Part shown: positions 36,678-46,000 of the stretch, piece after piece
Layout: each line of letters starts with the position of its first letter
How positions within the stretch are numbered: the stretch's first letter is position 1
Source of the DNA: Prevotella sp.
Lineage (GTDB): Bacteria > Bacteroidota > Bacteroidia > Bacteroidales > Bacteroidaceae
Reading direction: 5' to 3'
Assembly (NCBI GenBank): GCA_017619375.1
Contig: JAFZSL010000031.1
Span: forward strand, 1 to 64,000
Length of the DNA stretch: 64,000 nt
Made by a program: the position numbers and the translations under genes
The notes under the pieces: model-generated
Told to the model about the DNA's origin: nothing
Seen by the model: the letters and a program-made list of their open reading frames with translations, nothing else
Databases searched by the model: none

Positions 36678-39600
36678 TCATTTAATGAATTTCTTTCCAT
36701 TCACAACATAAATGCCATTTGGCAAGTCTTGCAAATCAACCTGTCCGTTTTTCATGACAGCCTTGCCGACCTTCATACCGCCAACACTATAAACATCCAC
36801 CATTTTCTCTTCATCCATCGGCATCATGTTGATGATGTCGGTTTCCTCATCAAGATCAAACGAGGTGATGTTAAGTGCATTGACATCCGTAAGGTCGTCT
36901 TGTGTAGCAACGAAATAGCAAGCAAACGGTTTCACTGTAGCCTTGCCTTTGACAAATTTCGTTCCAGCAGCATTAAGCGTGTAGATGTTGGAAAGCGTCG
37001 TACCCGTGTACGTACCTCTGAAATTGAATGCGCTTGAAGACGAAACAGAAATGGGGTCAGCATGAACAAATGCATTTGTGGCAGAGAATACGATGTTCTT
37101 TCCAACAAGATTGTTGTTGGCACCCCACTCTTGGTTGGGTACGGTATAGAGATACGGTTGGTGAGCATTGATGGACTGTGCGAATCCAAAACAGACATTG
37201 GATGCCCCCTGGATGGCACAGAAATCTTTCACCCAGAATTGCTTTTTCTTATCATCCTTTGACTTGAACCAATCCAAGGGATAATTATCACACATGATGG
37301 ATGTGGGCGAGAAAGGCATGACGAAAGTCTGCCATCCACCCACTCCACTCTTTGGCGCTCCGATGGTGGGCGTAAGAGTGAATGATATCTTACTTGCCGT
37401 GAAGTACCTCAGTACATAGAAAGGTTCCTTGTCGACCAATGTGATGTTTTCCGCCTTATTATCCTTGACAAAATTTTTGCTCGAGAGGCCGGAAGGCTTG
37501 GTGTCGCTTGGTCCGACATAATAGAGCGTGTTTGTTTTGGAATTGGGCACCACCTTGGTGACCGTACCCGTAGTTCCGGTGAGGTCAACAGCAACGGCGT
37601 CAGACGGAATGTTTACCGTTGCGGAAGGAGCAAACACGGACGACAATTCTCCATCCTGGTTGTAGCACATCACTGCATAAGACATTTTGTAACCCGTCAC
37701 ATAAGCATTGGATGACCATAAAGCATCGTCCTCTCCATAATTATAGAGTAGTCCATACTGCACGTTGGGGTTGAGGTTTTCAAACTTGAAATTGATGGGT
37801 TTCGTCTCACCAGCAGGTATTTCCATAAAATCAGCGCAAGAGGCATCAAGACTCACCCATTTTTTTGTGGTAGGATGTTGCCAGCAAAGTTGCACTTTCA
37901 CGAGTCCGGCGAATGCTTTAGCTGCGGAATTCTTCACTTTCAGTGTTCCTGAGAAAGTGGTGCCGAGTACATTTTTGCCTGTGCAATTATTCACCGTAAG
38001 TCCTCCAGAGACCAGTTTCCTCGAGTATGTCACATTATCTATTGCAACAGTAGTCGAACCTATTACGTTTGATCCTGTGGAAGAACTGCTCACCCATATA
38101 TTGTAAGTCTTGTTATATTTAGGTGTGAAATAGAGATACAAGTTGACCGACTCCCCTGGTGGCACATATGTTGGGAAACTTGATGTTGCCGACCCCTTTG
38201 AAGACGTCGTACTAGCGAAAAGATAAATCTTTCCATTAAAGTCGTCTCCATTATTGGTGAGCGTTACCTTGACATACTGTTTCGCTCCCTTCGTCTTAGG
38301 TCCGGGGAATTCGAATTTGCTTACAGAGAGTAATGGTTCTGCTGTTTTAAGTGTTGCCGTCAAAGATGTAGAACTTTGATAATTGCAATTGACATAGGTT
38401 GACGCTGATACACTTTGGTCGCATAGCTGCCATTCCCCACCCTTTATTTTGCAAATAGGATAGAGTTTATATGTCTTCTTGGCAGTGAGTTTCTTTGCTG
38501 CGAAATCAGCTGCACTAAAAGTATATGAGATAACTCCCGTTCCTTGGTTGCTGGCAATGCTTATTTCTCCTTTGGTCCACTCCTTGAATACTTGTATGTT
38601 CTTTTCACCATCCACATAGCCAACACCGCAAGTATATTTTCCATCGTTGTCAGTCTTGTTAGTATAAGTCACTTTCAGCGTGTATGTCCCACTGCTGTTC
38701 GTCAAGGAATTATTGAGGGCGTTGAGTATGGTGTTGTTGTCCACATTGCTGTATCCATTAAGAGGTTGCATTCCAATGTAGCACTTTTGGCTGTAGACGT
38801 AAGAGGAGCCTTCAAGGATACCTGCGTCATATCCATCATAATCAAAACGATTGAGGACTGAGAGTGAAAAATAACCATTGCCTTGGCCAAACCATCCCCA
38901 ATTGATATGGAAGAGGTCGTCGCCATCGTATCCGTCAATGACAAACGAGTGACCATGTTGGGTATCATATGCAGCGGAATAATAGATTGGCCTCCCTTGC
39001 TCCAATTCATTGAGTATAAGCCTTTTCCATTGCTCATAAGTATAATCAGACCTTGAAATGAGATTGCTTGCGGAAAAACCAAGGTACTCTTTTAGCCTCT
39101 CACCAATACGTTCGAGGATAACATTGGTGACCGAAACCCCATATGCAGCCTGGAGAGCGGTACCCACATAAAGCATCAAGTTGGCGACATTGGTAGTTTG
39201 TGAAGATGTTTGGGTTGCATTATATGTATCAAACATATTGTTCCAGTTGTATGCCGTCCCCTTTTTGACAGTTTTGAGAGTGAAGCCACTCTTTGTATAT
39301 CCAGGAATATCTTTTTCGACTGTTGCGGGCATTCTGTTTCGGTAATAATAAATGATTTGTGCCACAGCAACAGGTCCGCATCCCACCCTTGTACTCGAAC
39401 TGCCACTTTTGGGAGTTTTATTGTTGTAAGGCTCTTTTTGTCCCCAATTGGTGGTAAGCATGGGCTGAATGGCAGCATGGGTTGGTGTTTGTGTCCTTGC
39501 CGGTCCCATGTCCTCTTTCGGCACATAATTGTGTTCATCAAGATAATTCATTTGGGCGGCATAGGTCCTCAGCATGAATTGCAACTGCTCGTTATCATTT

Positions 39601-39896
39601 TGCAAATCGTAATGCCCTGACTCGGAAAAGCCAAGCACCGGTTTTCCTCTGTCATCACCTGAAATGATGACGAATCCCCCATCATTTCCATTGTTGACGA
39701 CATAATACGCTACTGTCTCTGCATTGACTTTTGGACCTTCGATGATTGTCAATAAGTCATCATCCACAAAAACACCCTTTTCTTGCAAGAAGAGTTTGGC
39801 TTGCAGGAACGCGATGTCCTGGGTGACAGGACTGGCCATGATTTTTAGGACAGCAGTCAAAATCAAGGCCAAAGATAAGAATACTTTTTTCTTCAT
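36678..39896 (-). CDS. C10 family cysteine protease (streptopain/PrtT-like) with type IX sorting tail
   Basis: This is a 1072-residue exported protein. It has a signal peptide (to about residue 21) and a prodomain of the Spi/C10 kind (SPVTQDIAFLQAKLFLQEKG, about 22-135). The catalytic domain has the nucleophile C173 in RVGCGPVAVAQI, H316 in HGHSFVIDGY and the INWGW stretch at 331-335. A long region of beta-sandwich modules follows. The last ~40 residues (VYSVGGMKV...LPNGIYVVNGKKFIK) are a type A sorting signal. It should be a surface or secreted protease delivered by type IX secretion. Prevotella and Porphyromonas relatives act in host-protein degradation. It starts 27 bases after ispH, so it may share that long operon. 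Confidence 0.93.
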   Translation of the reverse strand: MKKKVFLSLALILTAVLKIMASPVTQDIAFLQAKLFLQEKGVFVDDDLLTIIEGPKVNAETVAYYVVNNGNDGGFVIISGDDRGKPVLGFSESGHYDLQNDNEQLQFMLRTYAAQMNYLDEHNYVPKEDMGPARTQTPTHAAIQPMLTTNWGQKEPYNNKTPKSGSSSTRVGCGPVAVAQIIYYYRNRMPATVEKDIPGYTKSGFTLKTVKKGTAYNWNNMFDTYNATQTSSQTTNVANLMLYVGTALQAAYGVSVTNVILERIGERLKEYLGFSASNLISRSDYTYEQWKRLILNELEQGRPIYYSAAYDTQHGHSFVIDGYDGDDLFHINWGWFGQGNGYFSLSVLNRFDYDGYDAGILEGSSYVYSQKCYIGMQPLNGYSNVDNNTILNALNNSLTNSSGTYTLKVTYTNKTDNDGKYTCGVGYVDGEKNIQVFKEWTKGEISIASNQGTGVISYTFSAADFAAKKLTAKKTYKLYPICKIKGGEWQLCDQSVSASTYVNCNYQSSTSLTATLKTAEPLLSVSKFEFPGPKTKGAKQYVKVTLTNNGDDFNGKIYLFASTTSSKGSATSSFPTYVPPGESVNLYLYFTPKYNKTYNIWVSSSSTGSNVIGSTTVAIDNVTYSRKLVSGGLTVNNCTGKNVLGTTFSGTLKVKNSAAKAFAGLVKVQLCWQHPTTKKWVSLDASCADFMEIPAGETKPINFKFENLNPNVQYGLLYNYGEDDALWSSNAYVTGYKMSYAVMCYNQDGELSSVFAPSATVNIPSDAVAVDLTGTTGTVTKVVPNSKTNTLYYVGPSDTKPSGLSSKNFVKDNKAENITLVDKEPFYVLRYFTASKISFTLTPTIGAPKSGVGGWQTFVMPFSPTSIMCDNYPLDWFKSKDDKKKQFWVKDFCAIQGASNVCFGFAQSINAHQPYLYTVPNQEWGANNNLVGKNIVFSATNAFVHADPISVSSSSAFNFRGTYTGTTLSNIYTLNAAGTKFVKGKATVKPFACYFVATQDDLTDVNALNITSFDLDEETDIINMMPMDEEKMVDVYSVGGMKVGKAVMKNGQVDLQDLPNGIYVVNGKKFIK

Positions 39897-39923
39897 AAGA
39901 TTAAGACATTAATGTTATTATTA

Positions 39924-40790
39924 TTACTTATTTTCTTTTTTATGTTTGGTAATGAAAGATTTGCACTCCTCCATGAGCCATTTCGGTGTGCTGGTGGCCC
40001 CACAGATGCCAACAGACTCGACATTTTCAATCCATTCGATGTTGATTTCCTCAGCCGATTCGATTTGGTGTGCATTGGGATTCACCTTTTTACATTCGTT
40101 GAAAAGGACCTTTCCATTGCTGCTCTTCCCTCCAGAAACGAAGAGAATCAGTTCGTGCCTTTGCGCAAACTTGGCGATGTTGGTGATCCTGTTGGCCACT
40201 TGCCTGCATATGGTGTCGAAACTTCTAAACGTTGCATTTCCATCGATATGTTGCTGAATGTAATGGATGATGTGGTGGTATTCTTCCAGCGACTTGGTTG
40301 TCTGAGAGTAGAGATAAATGTCTCGTTTGAAGTCAAGTTTCTCCACGTCTTTCAAGTTTTCCACCACGACAGCCTTGTTGTTGGTCTGTCCGACGAGTCC
40401 AAGCACTTCAGCGTGCCCGTTTTTCCCAAAGATGACGATTTGTGCCATCGGGTTGGCATCGAATTGCTTTTTGATTCTTTTTTGCAGTTGCAACACCACG
40501 GGACATGTGGTATCAACGATTTCTATGTTGTTACACCTGGCCACTTGATATGTTCCAGGGGGCTCTCCATGGGCTCTGAACATGACCTTGACATCCTTTA
40601 GCGAAGCGAGATCATCATGGTTGATGGTGACCAGCCCCATCTGCCTGAGTCTTTCGCACTCCATTCCGTTGTGTACGATGTCTCCCAGGCAGTAAAGAGT
40701 TTTCTCTTCTCCAAGTTTTTCCTCAGCCTTGTTGATGGCTGTGGTCACTCCGAAGCAAAACCCACTTTGGTTGTCAATTTCGATATTCAT
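39924..40790 (-). CDS. ispH: 4-hydroxy-3-methylbut-2-enyl diphosphate reductase
   Basis: The 288-residue protein has the three cysteines that bind the Fe-S cluster: C12 in GFCFGV, C96 in VDTTCPVV and C195 in FDTICRQ. GICGATSTP lies near the end. It is the last step of the MEP pathway, giving isopentenyl and dimethylallyl diphosphate. It is 5 bases downstream of meaB and about 6 kb from the prenyl synthase that uses its products. Confidence 0.97.
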   Translation of the reverse strand: MNIEIDNQSGFCFGVTTAINKAEEKLGEEKTLYCLGDIVHNGMECERLRQMGLVTINHDDLASLKDVKVMFRAHGEPPGTYQVARCNNIEIVDTTCPVVLQLQKRIKKQFDANPMAQIVIFGKNGHAEVLGLVGQTNNKAVVVENLKDVEKLDFKRDIYLYSQTTKSLEEYHHIIHYIQQHIDGNATFRSFDTICRQVANRITNIAKFAQRHELILFVSGGKSSNGKVLFNECKKVNPNAHQIESAEEINIEWIENVESVGICGATSTPKWLMEECKSFITKHKKENK

Positions 40791-40795
40791 TGTAT

Positions 40796-41905
40796 TTACA
40801 GATTCTCTGTTTTCAGTTGTTTAAAATAGGTGTCAAGCAACATCCCGGCAGCAGCGAACGATGTTTGCTCTCCATTGAGTACGCTTCTTTCCGCTTTCTG
40901 GAGCATGTCTTCCACCTGTTGGTTGTGATAGAAGCTGTTTTTCAACTGCTCATTGATGGTTTCATACATCCAGTACTTGCTTTGCTCGTTTCTTCTATAC
41001 TCGAAATATCCGTTATTCTTGACAAAATCGATATATTGGTATATCATGTCCCAAACCTCATTGATACCCAGGGCGTAGAATCCACTATAGCAGAGCACCT
41101 TCGGCATCCATCCACTTTCCGACATGGGGAAGAAGTGTAGTGCGTTTCTGAAATTGGTGGCTGCCATCTGACATTTGTCCACATTATTACCATCGCACTT
41201 GTTGATGACGATGCCGTCGGCGATTTCCATTATCCCCCTTTTTATGCCTTGGAGCTCATCCCCTGTTCCTGCAAGTTGTATGAGGAGGAAGAAATCGACC
41301 ATGGAATGACATGCCGTCTCACTTTGGCCTACTCCTACGGTTTCGACAAAGATTTTGTCATATCCAGCAGCCTCGCACAGGATGATGGTCTCCCTTGTCT
41401 TTCTGGCCACCCCTCCAAGGGAACCAGCAGTGGGACTTGGACGTATGAAAGCCTCGGGCCTTGTGGACAGTTTCTCCATCCTTGTCTTGTCACCGAGGAT
41501 GCTTCCCTTTGACCTCTCGCTGCTTGGGTCTATGGCAAGGACGGCGAGTTTCCCCCCTTTGTTGTCCAGCACATGACACCCAAAGACATCGATCGATGTG
41601 CTTTTTCCTGCTCCGGGCACACCGCTGATGCCCACCCTGATGGAGTTTCCACTATATGGCAGGCATTTCTCGATAACCTCTTGCGCCATGGCTTGATGCT
41701 CCGGGTTGACACTCTCGACGAGGGTGACCGCCTGACTGAGTATGGTGACATCTCCCTTGAGAATTCCCTCTACCATCTCTGCGACAGTATATACTTTTCT
41801 CCGGAATCGTCTTCTATTAAGGTAAGGATTGATGATAGCGGGCTGTTCCACCCCCGAATTGACCACCAGTCCTTTGTATTCCTCGCTATTTTCAGGATGT
41901 TCCAT
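40796..41905 (-). CDS. meaB: methylmalonyl-CoA mutase-associated GTPase MeaB
   Basis: The 369-residue G3E-type GTPase has the P-loop GVPGAGKS at about 95-102. DPSSERSKGSILGDKTRM, ETVGVGQSE and INKCDGNN (the base-recognition NKxD region) follow. MeaB protects and reloads the B12-dependent methylmalonyl-CoA mutase used in propionate formation. The mutase genes are not in this window, so the gene is separated from its partner here. It lies 23 bases after the DUF1573 gene and 5 before ispH. Confidence 0.95.
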   Translation of the reverse strand: MEHPENSEEYKGLVVNSGVEQPAIINPYLNRRRFRRKVYTVAEMVEGILKGDVTILSQAVTLVESVNPEHQAMAQEVIEKCLPYSGNSIRVGISGVPGAGKSTSIDVFGCHVLDNKGGKLAVLAIDPSSERSKGSILGDKTRMEKLSTRPEAFIRPSPTAGSLGGVARKTRETIILCEAAGYDKIFVETVGVGQSETACHSMVDFFLLIQLAGTGDELQGIKRGIMEIADGIVINKCDGNNVDKCQMAATNFRNALHFFPMSESGWMPKVLCYSGFYALGINEVWDMIYQYIDFVKNNGYFEYRRNEQSKYWMYETINEQLKNSFYHNQQVEDMLQKAERSVLNGEQTSFAAAGMLLDTYFKQLKTENL

Positions 41906-41928
41906 GTGTCACCTTTTTCTATTTATGT

Positions 41929-43023
41929 TCATTTCACATTGATGTCTATGACAACCTTCGGTGTCCTTGGGTCATTTGTGATGAGGAGGATTTGTGGTGT
42001 CCTTCTCACTCCCTTCAACACCTTCTGGTCGGCCGTCACCTTGAGCTTAGCCGAAGAGCCAGGTTGTATGACAGCATTGGTAAGTTCAATTTCAAGCCCC
42101 TCGGTGAACGTTTGCAACTTACTGATTTCCAAGTCAGTTCTTCCAAGGTTTTCGATGACGAGCGTTCCTTTCTTCTTTTTCTTTCCAGCAAATTCACCCA
42201 AATCGAGTGAGGTGTCGGAAATTCTCAGCTTCGGCATATACACCAATTGCTGATTAGTCACCATTCCAAATGATGGAATCACGATGGAGGTGATTGGTAT
42301 TTGCTTGTCTTCACTGATCTTGTCTCCCGCCTTGAAACCAAGGTATACGACGGTCTGCGATAGTCCGAAGTCTCCCATCCTATCTGTTCTAAGAGTAAAG
42401 TAAATCACTCCCGACTTTCCTGGAGGAATGGAAGAGGGCGAAACGTCGGCCTTGAGATACGGAGGCAGATGCATGACTACGGGGTTGGCCATTTCGCTTG
42501 TGGTGTTGAGCACATGTATCTCAGCCACGGGGTTTTCCCCCTTCTCCACGTCATCGAAATAGATTTCCCTTCTATCCGTTTTCAGTTTTCCCAATACGTA
42601 TTGGTATTCTCCTCCATAGTCCTTCACCTCCTCAACTACCACACCTTTCATGGTGAGGGTGAAAGGCAATGACGCCCCCTGGGTGAAGATGTCGATGTAC
42701 TTTTCAAAATGCCCCATCTGTTTGGCGTCGTAGGTGGCAGATACGATGAAGGGTTTGTTCTCCGTGATGATGCCCTTTGGGAAGTTTACCTCAGTACAGC
42801 CACAACTTGTTTCCACTTTTTTGATGGTGATGGAGCCTTGTCCTTCGTTGGTGAGTTCAAAATGAGCGGTCACGGGTTTTCTGAAAACCACCTGTCCACA
42901 ATCGATGACCTGGTTGGGCGTAGTGATGAGCTGCGCGAGCGCCCTTGCATGGGCTCCCGTGGCAAGAATAGCCATGAGCATCATTGCTTTCATCATCCAA
43001 TACGTCTTTTCCATGCGCATCAT
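41929..43023 (-). CDS. exported DUF1573 domain protein
   Basis: The 364-residue protein has an N-terminal export signal (about 1-31, two Met-rich stretches ahead of ARALAQ). At least two immunoglobulin-like DUF1573 modules follow. The first contains the signature VIDCGQVVFRKPVTAHFELTN and SCGCTEVNFPKG, and a second-type repeat lies near ISDTSLDLGEFAGKKK. DUF1573 is common in exported Bacteroidetes proteins and is thought to be structural or binding. Its ATG overlaps the stop of the alpha-2-macroglobulin-like gene by 4 bases, so the two proteins are made together and may act together in the periplasm. Confidence 0.85.
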   Translation of the reverse strand: MMRMEKTYWMMKAMMLMAILATGAHARALAQLITTPNQVIDCGQVVFRKPVTAHFELTNEGQGSITIKKVETSCGCTEVNFPKGIITENKPFIVSATYDAKQMGHFEKYIDIFTQGASLPFTLTMKGVVVEEVKDYGGEYQYVLGKLKTDRREIYFDDVEKGENPVAEIHVLNTTSEMANPVVMHLPPYLKADVSPSSIPPGKSGVIYFTLRTDRMGDFGLSQTVVYLGFKAGDKISEDKQIPITSIVIPSFGMVTNQQLVYMPKLRISDTSLDLGEFAGKKKKKGTLVIENLGRTDLEISKLQTFTEGLEIELTNAVIQPGSSAKLKVTADQKVLKGVRRTPQILLITNDPRTPKVVIDINVK

Positions 43024-46000
43024 TTGTTGACTTCTATTTTATAGGCTTTCGTTGTAGCCGAGAACTCTGGTGCATAAGCACATTGTGCCTTGCATGTCCC
43101 CGACTCGTAGCAGCCCAATCTGTCAATATAATATTCTGTTTCAATCACGTGTGTGCCTTTTCCCATTTTGTCAAAATAGTAGTTGGTGGTGTAGTCCTTG
43201 GGAGAGATGTAGCATCCTCTCCTGTAGCCCGACCTTTGCTCCACAGGTTCCATGCATGCCGGCCTCCTGTCAACGACCTCCACAAAGTCAAGGTCGCGCT
43301 CAGCCTTGATGGTGACCCTCACCACCACCTTGTCCCCCACTTTCAACCCACCATTCTTGGCAATGATTTCCCTTTTAACTGAAAGTCCAGCCTTGGTGTC
43401 GTCGACCTCTTTTGCCTCTTGTGTGAACTGAGCATAGAGAGCGCCCCAAGAGGTACCTGAGGATTGTTTCTCGGCAGTGAATACTTCATTCCCCTTTGGA
43501 TTTACAGCAGTTTTGACATATCCTAATCCAGCTGTGGCATCTGAAGTCTCCAATTGCCAACCGTCCAAAGCGAGAACGGTTTCAACCTTGTTGTTGAGAG
43601 CATCGACATTCCCATTAAGGAAGGCGTAAATGGCATCGACACTATTGATGGGGGTGCTCCACATCTGTGCCCTCTTTTGCTGTAGCAGCCAAAGCCTCAT
43701 TTCCTCGATCACCTTTCGGTTGCTTGGTTCCAGCCGTTGATACGCCTCGATGGCAGCCACCTCAGTGGGAATGTTGTAACTGCACCAGGAGTAATAGGCC
43801 TTTCTTGTATCATAATACCTGCCCATATCTTCCGTTGCAACGGAATACTGCGACAAACTCTTCATATGCAATGCAGCATTCCTTTCCTTTCCGAAATAAG
43901 CAAGCACGACTGCGCTTCTGGCTTTACCATAGATGGTGAACTCCCTGGCCTTGTCATCCAAGAGATCGATGAGATATTGTATGGTTGCCTTTGTCTTGTC
44001 AGAAGGTTCCCTTCCGTCCAGTGCGTAGTTGTATAGTATGTTCAAAGCCGTTTCACTTGGTCTGACCACGACACCTTTTTCTTGCAATTTCCTCAGATGC
44101 TCTTCCTCATCCTTGAGAGCTTTGTCCATGAAGGTGAAAGCCTTGTCGAGCATTCTCTGGTTGTCATTCCTTTTACCCACCATGGTGTTGATTCTGATGA
44201 ACATCTCGCTGACGGCGGTGGTCATATAGGGGCTTCCATCCATTCCTTTCCACCACGACCATGAGCCATCGGCATTCTGCAGTTCCTGCAGTTTTTCGAG
44301 AGCTTGGCTTAGTCGGAAGCTGATGGTTTGTTCATCAAAGAATTTGATAAGACTTCTTTTCTGGCTCTCCTCCTTGTCAGCTTGTCCCACCCATGGTGTC
44401 TCGTTGAGCAAAAGGTCCTTTAGTTCTTCATTCTTGGCCAAGTTGCTAACCATGCTTCCGCCAGAAACCAATTCTTCCCTCCACTTCATCACCGTCTGCT
44501 TGATGGCAGGCGACATATTCATGATGAACTGTCCCAATGTGTTGGCATAGTAAGAAGTGGCCTGAGTGATGGCGTTCTCGCTGTCTCCAGCAGCCATGGT
44601 GGGAAGTGCCTGTATCATCATCCACGCCGGGTTGTTGGTGTACTCCACGGTAAGTTTTGCATCATCCACACCTTTGGGGAAGAGTTTACCCAAGTTGATG
44701 GTTGTGGTTTGAGGTCCGTTTAGGGTGAACGGCATGGTGCGTGTGACTAGTTCCTTGCTTGGTAGCACGGGAAGGTAATGCTGCTCGCCGTCGGAGAATC
44801 CATTCCCCTTTGCGACGATGCGGCAAACGAGCAATCGCGCCTCACCATCGACATCGTAGTCGAAAGTAGCACTGGTGGTTTGATTGGCTTCCAGATTGAA
44901 GTCTCGCGCCTGAGAGAAAACGATAGACTCTGTTTCGGGGTCGATCAGTTCCATGACAGCTTCTCCGCTGATGGATTTTTCAGTAGTGTTGAAAATGCGC
45001 GTGGTAACCTGCGCCTTGTCTCCAAGTCTTACGAATCGTGGGATATTGGGTTGCACCATCACGTCTTTTTTGGCTACAGCCTCGGCCGTGATGTTTCCAT
45101 GGTTAAGATGTGTGTCGGTGGCAAGTCCGATAAACTGCCATGTGGTGACAGACTCCGGGAGTTGGAACTGGAGCACCATGTTCCCGTTTTCGTCGGCAGC
45201 CACCTTTGGCATGAAGAAAGCGGTCTCGTCGAGGTTTTCCCTCACCTGCATGGCATCGGCCTGCTTTTCCTCGCCAGATTCTGGCAATCCACCGCCTGTC
45301 AAGCGCTTCTTAGAGGTTTCATCCATATCTTCGGATGGCTCCACTAAGACAACTTCCGCCAAACGGTTTTCTTCCATCACCATGTCAGCTTTCATCATCC
45401 TTGCTTCCAACGGTGCGGGCATCTCACGGTACATGAAACGGCGTGGCTCCCATACATCGAACAACGTTTGGTCGAAAGCTGTGAACTTCAACGCCGGTAC
45501 ATATTCATTCCGAATGACTTTTCCACCAACCAAGGTGACGTCATAGAATTGTTGTGCTCTCCATGAGGTGTAAGGAGTATATGCACTGATGAGGTCGTTG
45601 AAATACCAATTATGAATTTCTATTTGGTTGAGCGACTGGTCGTAAAGCGTTGCCATGAGTTGTGCATCGGCAGGTGTTCCATCGGGGTAGGTCGCCTTGA
45701 GCACCCATGTCTCCTCTGCACCAGGTGTTAGTTTGTCTCTAAAGGTGTGCCATGCAAGCATGATGCGCTTGTCGGGCATAGGTCTTTTGATGGATTGCGT
45801 ATGTGAATACAACTTTCCCTCTTTCACCCATGCGAAGGTGATTAACAGTCCGCTGCCATATTTCTCCTCATAAACCCAGCGTCGTGTCTGGTTGGCGTTG
45901 TCGAGAATGAAAGAGCCTTGCTCTAAAACCTTGTTCTCTGCAAACACGCTATAATACACTCGTGTATCACGGTCAGACGTCCCTACCTGCACGAACACAG

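Noticed and set aside
36678-39896. Mobile element or phage insertion between cmk and ispH
   Set aside because: There is no transposase, integrase, target duplication or flanking inverted repeat beyond the terminator hairpin.
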